NCBI GenBank assembly: GCA_950295325.1
Contig: OX485805.1
Coordinates: 57,810,758 to 57,874,757 of the forward strand
Length of the DNA stretch: 64,000 nucleotides
Direction of reading: 5' to 3'
Origin: Polytrichum commune
Lineage: Eukaryota; Streptophyta; Polytrichopsida; Polytrichales; Polytrichaceae
A program made the translations under genes and the position numbers. This document shows, piece by piece, positions 25,204 to 39,327 of this stretch. A model generated the notes under the pieces. The model saw only the letters and a program-made list of their open reading frames with translations, was not told where the DNA came from and ran no database searches. How positions within the stretch are numbered: position 1 is the first letter of the stretch; each line of letters opens with the position of its first letter.

Positions 25204-27442
25204 GCGGCCACAAGGGCGAGTCCGAAGCACATCACCGTTTGTGATGCTGCATGGACAAGCTGTCTGTAACTAGTACCGCATGTCTGCATACGGAGGAGGC
25301 CACCGACGGCGCTTTGTTGCACGGCTATGGCTGTTGGTGATCATTGGACATGTAGCTGGTACTCAGTCGTCGTAACAGAAGATAGCAATAAGCTCCGGGA
25401 AGGTCGACTGTCCTCCCGACCACCACCGCTATTTTGGGTAGACTGGCAGTAAGTACACACCGGGCCATGGCTACCGACTTTGTTGTGAAAGGCAGTATGT
25501 ATTGTCTGCACCGGGATCTTCTATCCAACTGCATCTAAGCTTACATACAGTGGAAAATGGTCGGCAGAAACTTGAAATCGTGGAAACTGGCACATAGCCA
25601 GTGCACACGTGAACTGTTTTCTGAGGAATTATTCCAAGGGAGTATAAACAAACTCCATTTTGTACATCTAGGACCTCACAAATCTTAGTGTTTTTGAATA
25701 TGAGAGTGGGCACATGTGCCCATGGCAGAGATCAAGTGACTCCCAGAACCCAAAAACAAACACCACAAGAAAAGGAATGAATTTCTCGTGCAGCTTCTTT
25801 TGGCGTCCGCCCTGCGTCCTGGCACTAAAACACTACAGAAGGACGTGTGCTACACTATTTATGGCATTTTGTGTCATGTCATCTATTTGCAAAGGGCCTA
25901 AACCAGATGCCTAGAGGTCTCAAGCCCACAAATTGCCAGTATGATTTCATTCTTCAACATAAGTGGCTCTTTCAAGTGGAATAATATCTACATTATGATA
26001 TTTCGGGTGGCACGTTGGGATACTTTACATGATAGTCTTGTGTTCTAGTATGCAAGGGGAAGATGTTCTTGAGCGTACTAATCGCAAATCTAATTTGTGT
26101 ACACTTTAGTCAACTTGTAGACATCGTGTAACATGGGCATGCGCCTCATACCTCTATTGAACATACTCATGCCAAGATATTCGTGAACAAACTTGAACAC
26201 CAAGCGTCATGAGGTGACACTTATGGTGAAGTTCTCAATTATCACTGTAACCTCCTAGCGTACGCCTCAAAGTCGAGTAATTGTCACTATTACACATGTG
26301 ACACTAAATACCACAAGCAATGTACTCTAAATGTCATAATGTAGATTTATTCACTCAAAGAAGTTACTTAATATGTTGATATTGGCAATTCGCAAGCGTG
26401 ACACTTTGAGACCTCTAGGGATCTAGTTTAAGCCCTTCGCAAATTATAGTGTACGTGACACTAAATGCCATAAACAATTTAGTCATAGTCATATTAATCA
26501 AGGAATGCTACAATTTCCTCCACACATGTTCAACATTATATTGAAATAGAAAAACATATCGACATCAACTGGTAGTTTGTAGCAGTCCTTTACATATAGT
26601 AGGCCTATAGTAGGTTGGGCAGAAAATAAACCAAACTGTTTGAGCCTAATCTTTTAGAGATTATTGGGTTAGGTGGCCTAATGAATGAAAAATAATCATC
26701 GAAATGCCTAAATGTTAGGAATTTTGGTGCGTCGGAAAGCTCAATGCAAAGTCATGAAGTGAATGGATTATAAGTCATTATACATGGATTTGTATGTAGG
26801 ATATGTTATTTGCCTAAGTGAATAAACATACATATTTGCCCAATTTTTTTGAAATTTTTTTACAAGCCACCTAAGCCCTTCTTTGAAAATTAATTAATTA
26901 TTGCACGAATGCCACCCAACCTGCTATCAACCTATGGTATAGCTACAAGCCATTAACCATCCTCTCAGGGCCATAAAGTATGGTTTTTCTAACATAATAT
27001 GTATTCAAATACTTAATGGATTAGAGTAGCACCCAACCCCTTTCATATATATTGCATTATGAACCATCTAAAATATGTCAAATGTAATATTTATAATTGC
27101 AGAACATAGGCTTGTTGCAACTTTGGACATTGTGGCAAAAGTGCATTCATTTCATGTCACATTTGCAAAAGTAGTGGCAGTGAATTCCTCGAGGGTTAAG
27201 ATTCATCATGGACGTTGATGACGAGAGCCACATGTGTGTTAGGGGTATTCTGGACACTATGGCACACATGTTTTGGGGATGCAAGATGGTTGAGAGAGCT
27301 TGGGACTAAGTCTATCGACATCATCCATAGTTTGGAAGTGAAGATTGACCAAAAGGGACCATGAAAAGAACTTGATTGGCATCACATGGTATTTTTGGGA
27401 CGAAGATCCCACTTTGCTTACCAAAGTTTCTAGAATTTAGTT
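25204..27442. other. Intergenic, no gene recognised
   Basis: AT-rich DNA with short open frames only. I found no family match, inverted repeat or target duplication. The stretch ends at the simple-repeat tail of the LINE. Confidence 0.4.
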
Positions 27443-29583
27443 AGATAGATAGATAGAAACTCCGGTCCCTATTTAAAGGGGCCGGCGTGAATGAAGTGTC
27501 CGTTCGTATTGTCAAATGACCCAATGCCTACCAGACAAGGGGAAATTTGGACAGTACTACTCTCCCCTTCCGGGGATGGACACTATAGTAACCGGAAAAC
27601 AACAATAAAGGTAACCCTCCTTAGTTGTTTAGCACGTAGTTGCTGCAGTGTTGTAGTATAAGTTGTAATTTGTTGTGTTTGGTGGTCGCCAAGTCATGTT
27701 TCCTTGGTTGGTTGAGGGAGGATGTTTAACTACATGTAGGCGGTCCGGGTTCGACTCCCGTTGAGTCCGTCTGAGCGTTTAGTGTGTTATACATGACTTG
27801 GTGCTGCTAGTGACTTTAAAGGTAGGAAAGATGTACCAACCAGCCGGCTCCTACCCGTCTTCCTGAGCTATTGGTGTTAATATTGTTTAATAAATAAAGG
27901 ACTATCTTGTGATCTTTTTCTTATCTTTGTTGTTTTATTTGTTTGTTTATTTATTTATTATTCTGTTGGTATTGCTTGGTTATTTTCAATACGTCTTTTA
28001 TATAGAAGGATTGAACTGGCATGTTGTATAGCAATGGTGTTTATTTCTTTGAATGTATGGTTTATAGAATTTTGAGGTAGTTTGAATGTTTGTTCTAGTT
28101 GTTTCATTGACGGGGTGTGTGTGGTTCCTCTAGCTCCAGCCGAGATGACTATAAGTGGGTCTACTTTCCAGCCTTGTTGGGTGATGTCATTAATTAGTGG
28201 TTGGTATTTTTGAATTTTATTGTCAATTGTATCTTGTGGGAATCTGTCATTTGTGTATGTGAATTCAATAAATTGTACCGTGAGGTTGTCTGTTGGGTGT
28301 GGTGGTGGGGTGCTTTAGTGTAGGAGTTCTTTGATACACAGGAGGTCGGGTTTAAATCGTGCGTTGCAGTGGCATCTTTGTTGTTCACATGTACATGGTA
28401 GGAGCCATGTGGGGACTGTATTATCTTGTGGGTTGTTGTCGAATGTCCCTGCATTCATGAGGATGTAGCATCTTGATTTTTGCGATGATAGGATTAGTTT
28501 TCTTAGTTCCCATACTGCTTTGTTATGCCTTTTGGTTCTTAGGGCATGTATATGGTGTTGATTGCATTTTAACAGTACATGTAGCCATGTATCTGCATCA
28601 GAGGAGTTACAGATTGGGCATGTAATAGATGGGAATCTTTCTATGCCAAAAAATAGTTGTTTTCTAGCATTGCCCATGTATTGTTCAGTTCGGAATTTTA
28701 GTATGCATGTCTTTTGTGAGTCTGATATAACAGGGTTAGACCAGAAATTATTAGATATTTCATTATCTATGTCAGGGTTCATTGTCCATTTGCTAATGTT
28801 AGGGAATTGTTCTGACATGGTTTTTAGGTTGTTAACTCGGTCATGTTTAGTTATCTATGTTTCGAGGCATCTGACAGGGCCTTTGTCTAGTCGTTTGTTT
28901 AGTCCCGACCAGGTGTCTTTTTGGAAGTAGTATGGTGTGGTATTTGCAAATTCGTATGATTTGGCAGCGAATTTGTATCTCTTTTTGGCGCCATGTTTTG
29001 CTAATTGGTCTGCTTGCTCATTTCCATCAATGTTCGTGTGTGCTTTTACTTTATATATCGTAGTAGGTTGTGTTCGGTTTTTTAGCATTTCTACCATAGA
29101 TGTTTATATAATTTTATCAGCATGATTGTTATGATGGGTATGGTGTTTTATTTGAGTGTTAAGTACATATAGACAGTTGAGGCAGTCTGTGAATCTATGT
29201 GCTGGTTCATTTGTGTATTTGGTAGTGATTAATCTGAGTGTTTTGTGTATGGCCATTAGTTCGGCCCTAAAGCTGGTTTGTAGGCCAGGTAGTCTTTTTG
29301 AGATACGTATTTCTGGTTTTGTTGGGTTGTAAATTCCATAGCCAGCTTTTTCTTTCTTCCAATGTCTGTCATTGGCTTGTATGGGTGGAACGAATGAGCC
29401 GTCTGTGTAGTAGCTGTATTGTGGTGGGAATTTTAATATCGTGTTTTTTTCGAAGTTTGGTAATGGTGGTGTGTTTGTGGTTGATGGGTTGATGTAGGGT
29501 GGGTAGGGTGATTTGTTCCATTTAGTGTTTTTATTTACTAGAATATTGCGGGGTGTGGGTGTAGCCTTTTGTATGTGGTATTA
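27443..29583 (-). mobile_element. LINE (non-LTR retrotransposon), 3' segment
   Basis: This is the 3' part of a minus-strand LINE whose 5' part continues at 57612-62634 on the other side of element A. It carries RNase H, a zinc finger, a C-terminal domain, a 3' UTR and a terminal simple repeat, (GATA)n on the plus strand at 27443-27457, which is a typical LINE tail. The plus strand of the 3' UTR also holds GGTTCGACTCC (about 27750), which matches the tRNA B box; its meaning is unclear. Confidence 0.85.
27958..29583 (-). pseudogene. LINE ORF2 C-terminal part: RNase H, zf-RVT finger and extra domain
   Basis: RNase HI has all four acidic residues: YYTDGS (about 29415), RAELMAI, FTDCLN and NEQADQLA (about 29020). 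An in-frame TAA near 29107 interrupts it. Next is a zf-RVT-type finger CPICNSSDADTWLHVLLKC (about 28600). After a frame change near 28320 comes a conserved-looking domain with VQFIEFTYTNDRFP, KYQPLINDITQQGWKVDPL and VISAGARGTTH, ending at the stop 27960-27958. I recall similar C-terminal extensions in some algal and plant LINEs but cannot name the fold. The two lesions mean this copy is dead. Confidence 0.75.
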
Positions 29584-29610
29584 ACACTATATTCGTTAAA
29601 TTGAGACTTT
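29584..29610 (+). repeat. Left terminal inverted repeat of element A
   Basis: 27 bp starting ACACTATATTCGTTAAATTG and ending GAGACTTT, matched exactly in inverse at 57585-57611 and directly at 62635-62661. Subterminal copies of GGTAGAGCACTC(C)AA follow at about 29738 and 29776 and resemble the motif near the right end. Confidence 0.85.
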
Positions 29611-31181
29611 CTCTAGTCTCAAATTAATATATGGATCAAACAACATGAAGATGCCTGAAACTATATTGTCAACAATCTCAAATATATTAAATGTTCTAAT
29701 ATCCCACACCTATGATGTGCGGACATAAGCACATATGGTAGAGCACTCAACACCAATTTCATCAACAAAAACACATTGGGTAGAGCACTCCAAACAAGTT
29801 TCACCCAAAAATATATATATAATGATTTCTATTATTAGCATGCTCCATAGAATATAGACATTGCAACATACAAAGTGCATGTAATAAATGCATATTTTTT
29901 CAATGGACAATTTAGTCCCAAACTTAATAAAAAAATGAACTTCACATTTGTATTGAAATATAATAAATGGATATTCATCCAACTCCAAAACAATATAGTA
30001 TTCGTAAGTTCTACCCAAACTCTGCCCCAATTTTGAAGAGCACACATATGAGTAATATATGTTCGTAGAATTACTGTTTACACTATAATCATGCTAACAC
30101 AATCCTACCAACTTCTCATTCAACGTGGGTTGCTTCTTCTGCGATCCGAGCAAGGTTGTCTTTTGCAAAAGTTATGTACTTTTGAGGGATGGACACTGAT
30201 CCACTATGATTTTTCCGTGGTTTCCATGCTATGAATATGGAATCTGTATCTACCCAAGATGGACCGTGCTCAGAATCCACCTTCCACCGAAAGTTAGGGT
30301 TTGTATCCCAGCCTGTATAATGCCGAATCACATCTTCATTCCTTGCCGTCGGTCGGTAGTACTCCACTTGTATTTGTCGAAAATGAGGGCTGGAAGTTAC
30401 AAAATTGGGTTTGGACAAAGCTCTTGCCACCCACACTGGCTTCACATATGTCTCGTCTCCAGGACGCAAAATGAGCATATATCCTTCATGACAATCCACT
30501 GCAATGCGGAAAGATGGTGGCGGACGACTACTAGCAGGCCCCACGTAATGGTCGTCCACATCAAACTCCTCTCGAACCTCTCCATTTCCCAAAAGACTAG
30601 CCTCTGAAGCTTGTACATCGACTCGTGTTTGTGGCCAAAATCCATGCCTCAAAGTATGAGGGCTATCTTGGTGGAGGTCTACCAAGGCGGCACGAACACG
30701 TGTCCAATAATGTATCCAACTCCCATAACGATGCCAACATGATCCGCCAACATCCGCTATCTTCAAACTCTCCCAATATTGTATGAAGCCTGATATACCT
30801 TTCAAAATATCCTCCAAATTCTTCATGGCTATTGGCTTACAAGGGCTAGGCTCCCCATCCGGTAACATGGTCTTCCCATCCGCATCCACGCGCCACACAA
30901 GAAGACCCTCCGGCGGGCTCCAGTCTTGTGTCGTGCACAACAACTTGTATTGCATGGCCGGGACACCATCGTCACGCATGTAGAACCGGAATTGTTGTGC
31001 CTTCGTATGCCCGATCAATCGGTGAGCTCCACTTCGAATATAAGGTTCTATAAATGCCTTGAAGTCTGGCACCTCCTCAATCATATGGGGGATGACGGGA
31101 ACGTTCTCCAAATCCATGTACGACTTCATCAATAATGGGATTGTAGGAAAATCCTCCTCCCGCAACTTCATGCTCCACCGC

Positions 31182-33026
31182 TGTGAGGCCAAACCCCCCA
31201 CCCTTAAGCGTCCGTAGTCCGAGTAGTGGGTTTGGGCTCACATTCCTCCGCGGTATTGGATTTGGACTTGGATGAGTCCATAGTGCAAGGTTCACCCTTC
31301 AAGTGGTCTTGGATTTAATTGGTGTCTCCATACCGTACATAAGCCTTTAAGTATTAAGAAATACTTATGTGACTTATGTCAATCTCTCCCTCGCACCTTT
31401 GGTCTTTGCTTTCTTTGTCTTGCCATCGCGAGAGTGCTCCACATTTTCCATTAAGTTGTGCACGTTGTTTATTTTTAAAGAGAGGATGCAAGTGTTAAAA
31501 AAAACACTATTCTCTATAGTCAATCTCAAATACATTTACTTGTGAAAGCCACACATAACACTAACTAGCATAATGTAACTAACTACTTGTCTATGAGCTA
31601 ATTAGGTAGGCTATCTACTAAGCTCCTTCATGAACCCATCTCTTTACTTTCTAATTACATAAACCTAGCTCCTTCATAAACCCAGCTCCTTCATAAACCC
31701 AGCTTCTTAGCTTCTAACTAAACAAACCCAGGTCCTTCATAAACCCAGCTCTTTACTTTCTAACTAAACAAACCCGGCTCCTTCATAAACCCAGCTCCTT
31801 CATGAACCCACAACTTTGTAGTTGTAATCCCCAACTACCTCACTAATTATTCAAGCCCTTAACTAATCTTCCTACCTAATTTCCCTAATTCTACTAACAA
31901 CCCCTTTCTAATCACACAATTCTTCTCTAATCCTAAAATCCTAAAATCCTAGAGAGGAGAGGGGGAGAGAGAATTTCCTAACTTCACTAAGACTAACTAA
32001 TCCACACAAGTATATTTTTGCACTCATCACAACATCAAGTGCTCAACTCTTAAACATGGAACTTGCAACCACGTGTATTCAAAACATGAACTTTAAGTAC
32101 CACAAATTGGAATCATGAATTAACTTTAAAATCCTTCACGTCAACACTAATTCTACCAAGAGGTCAAGCCCTCTTCAAGGCTAACAAGCCTTGGCTCTCA
32201 AACTAAAAACTAAGCACACACATGTGCTCCAATATGGCTTCCCACACCCACACTTATAACTCGTGGGGTGCCTTGGAGCACAAAGGAAAGAGAGGATGAG
32301 TGAGGGAAGAATGAGGGATTATATAGTAAGCTTGAGGGGGTGAGCACCCTCAAGGCTCACGATAAGCCCTTGAGATTTCCTCCTACTTAGTAGGCGCCAA
32401 TCCTATCTTCTAAGCCTTCCTCCCTCAAATGATCAACAAGGATCCTAATTCGAACATTTAACTAGCCTTGGTTTTCTACCTACCACACTTTACCAAACTT
32501 GGGATGCTTCAACCCAAACTTAGCCTCCTTCGCTTTCCGCCGCCATAACTTTCTCCCCTTACTTTCCCAAATCGTCGCTCACCACTTAATTCAAACCACG
32601 ATGCTTAACTCGTGATTTGATTGGTGCTTTGAGAATTTGCTTATCCTCCACCTTGCATTCTTCCTTGGGCCTTCCCCATTAAGTGGCCATGATGAGGTGG
32701 TCCACTTGTGCGCTCCATGTGATCCTCCATTCATCCCAATTCGAATGCACTTGCCTCTTGAGTCACTTTGGTTGTCTCCATCCATTTGTACTAGCCTACT
32801 CACTAACTACTCAATCCAAGTTCTCCTTACCTATCCTCATTCACTCAAATCCTTCCGAAGGTAAAAACACAATAACAACTCACATCCTAGCCTCTTACAA
32901 CATGGTACTTCTAAGACTAACATTTCACTCTTTTTATATTTTTGTGAAGTAACATGCTACTTCAAAGTGCATCAACTAACGTTTCAAGGGTCTAAAACTA
33001 AATGTGGGCACCCTTTTGGGCTCACA
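31182..33026 (-). repeat. 3' LTR of the Ty3-type element
   Basis: 1,845 bp, TGTGAG...CTCACA, same length and apparently the same sequence as the LTR at 40237-42081. It contains a short-unit tract around TTCATAAACCCAGCTC (about 31625-31810). The internal edge reads TAATTGG. Confidence 0.93.
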
Positions 33027-33087
33027 TAATTGGCGACCATCGGGGGATGAATCCAAACATCTCTTGCTCCAAGGGTAAGTTGCCTAG

Positions 33088-36000
33088 TCAAGCTCGGTAC
33101 TCCTTACATCTACTTCCCGATGTACGGGTAGGAAAGAGCTCACCATTCAACGTTTCCAATTGAATTGAATTATTAGGAAAGACCTCATAGACAAGGTAAG
33201 GTCCTAACCATACCGCATTGAATTTCGCCGGAAATTCAAGCTTTCGTGCGTCTTGAATCATGACCATCATTCCCGGTGTTAGGGCCCTTCTCTTATGTCG
33301 TTTGTCGAAAGTAATCTTTCTCCTTCTTTGGATTGCCTCAATATGTTGAGCCGCCATTCTCCTCCCTTCGTCAAGTGCTTCCAAATCGGTTAGTCGATTT
33401 CGTAAGGATTGACTTTCGGTAAGTCTCGTACTCACGGCCACCCTAAGTGACTCGACTTCATATTCGATTGGTAGTGTCGCTTCAAGACCATAGACTAAGG
33501 AAAATGGTGTAGCACGCGTAGTTACCTTATAGGTTGTACGGTATGCCCAAAGTGCCGCCGTTAGTTTCGTATCCCAATCCCGCTTCGAGTCTATAACCGT
33601 CTTGCGTAGTATACTCACCAAAATTCCGTTAACCCTTTCCGTTTGTCCATTGGTTTGTGGGTGGTAGGGAGTAGTCTTCCGGTGATCAATTTTAAATTTC
33701 TCTGTCATCTCTCGAATCAAGTCATTCAAAAAGTGAGTACCCCTATCGCTTACTAGGATCTTCGGCACCCCGAACCGCGAAATTATGTTTTCGTACATAA
33801 ATGTTGCCGCGTGTTCCGCCGTGTCGGTCTTCACCGCTTTGGCTTCCGCCCACTTGGTGAGGTACTCGGTTGCCACCACAATATATTTCATTCCTTTTTA
33901 AGATTGGGGATGGACCTCACCCACATAGTCGATGCCCCATTTTTCGAAAGGAATTAAGGGTAATGATACATGTAAAGGCATCTCCATTCTAAGGTCGTCT
34001 CGGGCATACCGTTGGCAAGCGTCGCATTTCCTTACATAGTCATGGGCGTCCTTAAATAGTGTAGGCCAAAAGTAGCCCGCTCTAAGTATTTTTTGCCCGG
34101 TGAGTTGACCCGAGAAGTGACCGCCGCAAGCGCTATCGTGGCAAGCGATTAAAATCGCTTCAACCTCCGTTTTTGACACGCATCGTCGTAAAATACCATC
34201 GGACCCCCTTCTAAACAACCTATGGCCCACTACAACAAATTGCCTACTATTTACCCTCACCTTCCTTCTCTCTTCTTTTGTCCACTCTTTGGGCAACTTG
34301 TGGGTTGTTAGAAATTCCACTATGCCCGCATACCACTCCGGTGTAGAAGTGACCACAAAGAGGCTATCATCTACTAACATATCATTTACCGGATTTTTTC
34401 CTATCTCCTCCGACAACCTAGACAAGTGGTCCGCTTGTAAATGCATACGACCCGGTTTATATTCCACCGTGTAGTCGAATTCTTCTAATAACAAAACCCA
34501 CCTAGCTAACCTACCACTTAACTCCGCCTTGTTAATTAGATACTTGATAGCCATGTGGTCAACAAAAAATACAACCGGGTTGCACATGAGGTAATGCCTA
34601 AACTTTTTAACGGAAAACACCATGGCTAGGCACTCCCTCTCCGTTGTAGAGTAGTTTCTTTCGGCGGGGGTCAATTGCTTACTCGCATAAGCTATAGGTT
34701 GATCCTTCTCTTTTTCTCCCGTTGCTTGACAAAGTGCACTCCCTATTGCCACATTACTAGCATCACAATAGACGTGAAAAGGTTTACCCCAATTGGGTGG
34801 TATCAACACCGGATAGGTGCTCAACCTATCCCGCAATTCCTCAAAGGCTTTTTGACAAGCATCCGTCCACTCGAATTTGACATCCTTTTTTAGCAAATGG
34901 GTAATGGGCACCGCTATCTTTGAAAAATTAGGAATAAGTTCCCGGTACCATCCCACATGTCCTAACAACTTAGAGATCCCCTTGGAATTGGTTGGAGTTG
35001 CCAAGTCGCTTATGGCCGCAATCTTATCCGGATCGGGTTCTCTACCTTTCTCACTAACAACATAACCCAACAACACTCCCTTATTCACTCCCAAAAATGT
35101 CTTATCCGGGTTCAATGCTAACCTCATCTTCCTACACCTAACCAATGCCTCCCTAACACAATGTAGGTGATCATCCACATTACTTTGTGTGCTAAAATCG
35201 TCCACAAAGACGGTCATGGATTTGAACAACAAGTCGGTGAAGATATACATTACTAATCGTTGGAAAGTAGCCGGGGCATTACATAACCCAAATGGCATCA
35301 CTACCCACACAAAAGTACCCCAAGGTGTAGTAAAAGCCGTTTTATGGATATCTTGGAGGGCTATGGAAATTTGATTATAACCCGCATACCCATCCATAAA
35401 GGTATATCGCGAATGACCTCCAACCTCCTCAAGCAACAAGGTGATAAAAGGTAAGGGGAAGTGATCCTTTTGTGTGCACGAATTCAATTTCCTATAGTCG
35501 ACACAAACCCTTAATTTCCCATTTTTTTTCTTTACTAAGACCATAGGAGAAACCCAATCCGTGATTTCCACCGGCTTGATAAACCCGGCCTTCAATAACC
35601 TTTCCAATTCCGCTTTCACCAACAATTGCAATTGAGGATTCATCCTCCTCTCCTTTTGTCTAATTGGCCTCGCCCCCGGAATTAAAGGAATCCGGTGCTC
35701 TACCATTTCCCTAGGAATTCCCTTAAGCTCATCGTAGGACCATGCAAAAGTATCACTAAACTCATCCACTAAATTGCTATACTCCCTAACCTTTTTCTCC
35801 CCCAATTTGGAGCCCATCTTCATTTGTCGGGTTTTTCCATTCTTTAATTTCACATCCACGTACCGCCAATCCGCTTCCGACACATGTGTTTGTTCCTCTT
35901 TGTTCCGATACCAATCGGAAGGCACATTGGGGTAATCTTTCACATCTTGACCTACAACTATTCCCGTAGACATGGTCTTGAAATGTAAAGGCTCCTCCAA

Positions 36001-39000
36001 TTTCGATGACTCAATAATCACATCCTCCTCTTGAGTCCCATCTACATGAATTAAACTAACCTCACCCTCTTCCACGTCATCTATCCAAGGTGTTAACCCA
36101 CCGCTAACCCACTCTTCCTCGGTGAGCACCTCACATGGCTCCAACAATGAGCCCTCTCCTAAACTAACACTAGGAAATTCACTCCCTAAGCCTACTTGGT
36201 GAAATGTAACCATTACATCAACCTCGGACTCGGGGTACTCCCTTAGCCATTGGGCATAATCCCCATTATCCCCATAATTGTAAAAATTAGGACCTAGACT
36301 TCCCGAGCCCGAATCTATAACAACCCTTTGACCTTCGGGATGGACGACTCCCACCAATGCCTTGCCAATCTCATTCTCGTTTAAGTCATCAATTTCCTTC
36401 TCCAATGGCAAATACATCTCCTTCTCCATCCATCCTTCTAATGAACCAATGGACACTATGACCCTATTACCCTCCGGACCATAAGTGATGGATGGTTTAG
36501 GTCCACCCCAATTGACCATAGCATTCGCCATCCGCAACCAAGGCCTACCTAGCAAAATGGGGAAGGTGTCCTTGTTGGAGTGCATTTTAATGACATGGAA
36601 GGTGACCAAGTACTCCTCACCTCCCGTAGTCATTCTACAATCCTTGATCATCCCCAAAGGCGTAGTCGAACTTTGATTTGCCATATTTATGACCAAAGGT
36701 GAAGGCCCCGTGAGTCCAAGTCCCAATTTTTTCATAGTATCCTCCGGTAGTATATTTAGACTACTCCCTCCGTCGACTAGCACATTAGGAACCACCTTAT
36801 CTACTATAACAACTTCTATTTCTATAGCTTTCACGTGTCTTCCACCTTGTGATTGGATCCTAGCGGCTATTTTAGCTTTCACCTTCCTCATCCTCTTGTG
36901 TACCGGCATTCCCTCCTTTAATGTTTTCCTTGCCGTGGGTGAAATTTCCAATAGTTGGCCGAAAGTAATATCCGCCTTGAGTGTACTAAGGTCCGCCCAC
37001 AAGTCGTACCCGGTAGATCTTTCCACCTTAGAATTACCCACTACGTCGAATTCGTCTACGGGAACCCCCGGTCCTTCCCATTCACCCACATCGCTGTTAT
37101 CCAAGTCATGTACCGCATTAGTCCTCTCCCTATCTTGTAAAATTATATTTTCCCTCTCCACATCCTTAGTAGCTCTTCTAGCTACCCTATCCAACTCGGA
37201 GAGATTAATCTCTTCATCCGAAGAGTAATTTCCTTGCTCTCCTATTCCTACCTCCAACGGGGCATCCCCTCTCCTAGCCCTAGTAGTTACCGCTAGTGCA
37301 GGTGCTTCTTCAACCACACCCTTACCCTTCACTAACTCATATGTAATAGCATTGGTGTGAGGAGGCCATTGACTTTGCTCCTCTCCAATTCTCGTTGGGA
37401 GAGGAAGCATGTCATCACATGTGGCCTCCAACACTCCATCCATGAACCTAACATCTTGGGAGTTAGATGGTCCCGGATCCGTTGGAGGCGCTTGTCTCCC
37501 GTTACTACCATTAGGTGGAACTCCTTGTCTATTTTGTATTGGAATGTAACCGGTTGTAGTTTGCAAGCCCGCCGGTGGATGAAAAGTTTGCCTAGCATTA
37601 CTATGGTCATAGTATAAGTTAGGTGGCCTAAGTTCATTGGCCGGTACTCCTTGTGGCCTAGCACCTCGCATATTATCCCTTGCTTGTTGTTGTGGATTAG
37701 CCACCGGGTAAGGGACATTAATTATTTTGTCCGGTTGTCGACACGTATCCGAGGGATGACTTCCTCCACAATTGCTACAATTAAACTCTTGACCTTCGGA
37801 CCAACATTGTCCTTGAGCGTGCCACCTTCCACAAAAGGGATGAAATTCCTTCTTCTCTAAATTTTGGCCACCTTGCCCTCTAGGTTGTGGTCCTCTATTG
37901 CTTCCATTTCCATAGTGAGGTGGCGCTTGACCTCGTTGATTTTGTTGAGGTGGGTTACCGTTTCCTCTTTGGTCACGGTTTTGTCCACTTCTACAAAATT
38001 GACGCGTGTGGCCCGGTTGGCCACATTGGACACACCATAATCCGGAAGAATGCCTACCCGACTCAACCGGGGGTGGAGGCCCCGGTTGTTGACTCCGGAT
38101 CATTAATGACATTTGATCCGTGAGGCTTTGCATTTGTTTTATCATAGCCTCTTGGAATCCTAGTTGGCTAGCACCTAGTCTTCTCTCAACCTCCTCCAAG
38201 TGTGGATCCGTTCTAGGGGCCGGTAGTGCCAAAAGAGGTGCCGGTTCCCTAACCGCTAAAGGTCGGGGACCGGTGTCCACAATGGCATATGGAATTTGGT
38301 TCTCATACTTAGCGGGTTCTACCGCTACCACCCTAGGGAGTATGGGAATGAATTGTGGGATCAATTCATCCTCCCTTCTCCATAGCCTTTCGTGATCTTT
38401 ATCCAAGTTTTCAATATCTCTAGCCGCACGCTTGGCATCCGCCAAGGTCAAGGGATTCCTTTCTAGAACACCCCTAATAGTTCCGGACTTAAAAAACCCT
38501 TGAATGAAAAATTGCTTTAGCGTGTCGTCGTTGAGCATGGTACCCACAAATCTAGTGCACACTAAATCAAACCTCCTAATGTAAGCCGAAATTTCTTCCT
38601 CCCTTCCTTGCTTCAATGACGACAATGCCCTTAATGCGGTACTTTGACCCACTTCCGGCCTAAATTCGTTAAGAAACTCCCTTTGTAATTGTTCCCATCC
38701 CCTAAAATGTCCCTCGGCATGATCCCGATACCATTCATAGGCTTCCCCCTCTAGAGTGGTAGGAAACCACACTAACCAATAACCCGGGTCGGTTATGAGG
38801 AAGCTAGCCAACCGTTCGATATACCGTTCCATGTGCCGAGAGGGGTCCTCATCCTTGGTCCCATAAAATTTAGGGAGATGAGATGGCATATCCATCGCCG
38901 CTAAATTTTGTGGAACCACAATTGGTAGGCCTCTTGGCCTAACCAATGGGTCTATTGGAGGTATAGGAGGTATGGGCGGAATTGGGGGTATGGGTGGTGG

Positions 39001-39327
39001 ATCCATCCCCCGTTCCTCGGCCATGGTGACCGGTGAACTATTCAACAATCCCCTATCAACTTCTACCGGGAATTCTTCTCTAAGTGTGTAATTTTCCGAA
39101 GAAGTTTCACCACTCAATTTGAAGGGAGTGATCTCCTCTTCAAGTTGAGCTCCAAGTTCTAAGGTGTCTAGAATTGACCTAGTCCTAGGTTCGACGTTCA
39201 AACAACTCTCTATTCTAACATTATCTTGTTCTAATCTATCACTGATTTTAGAGGACCGCCTCTTTCGAGTAGATTTCTCTAGTCCTACTATCAAACTTGG
39301 TTTTTGTGAGCGAATCCTACCTTGCAT
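33088..39327 (-). pseudogene. Gag-Pol polyprotein of the Ty3-type element, one nonsense codon
   Basis: One frame of 1,809 codons (39327-33898) is followed after a single TAA by 267 more codons in the same frame (33891-33088). Gag has a capsid-like region and the CCHC knuckle CVQCGQPGHTRQFC (about residue 434). The protease has VDGGSSLNILP (about residue 850). RT has MPFGLCNAPATFQR and FVDDF (about residues 1340-1375), and RNase H has VYCDASNVAIGSAL (about 1520). Integrase has the HHCC finger ACHDSACGGHF...CDACQ (about 1725-1775) and the core Asp in WGIDYVGEV. Past the stop come VSDRGTHF and NGQTERVNG, completing the D,D,E triad. The TAA between GEVHPQS and KGMKY is the only defect seen, so the copy is nearly intact. 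Confidence 0.93.

Noticed and set aside
27690-27775. tRNA gene suggested by GGTTCGACTCC
   Set aside because: Only the B box matches; no acceptor or anticodon stem could be drawn, and it lies in the LINE 3' UTR.
36689-37228. 179-codon plus-strand frame
   Set aside because: It is antisense to the well-supported gag-pol frame.
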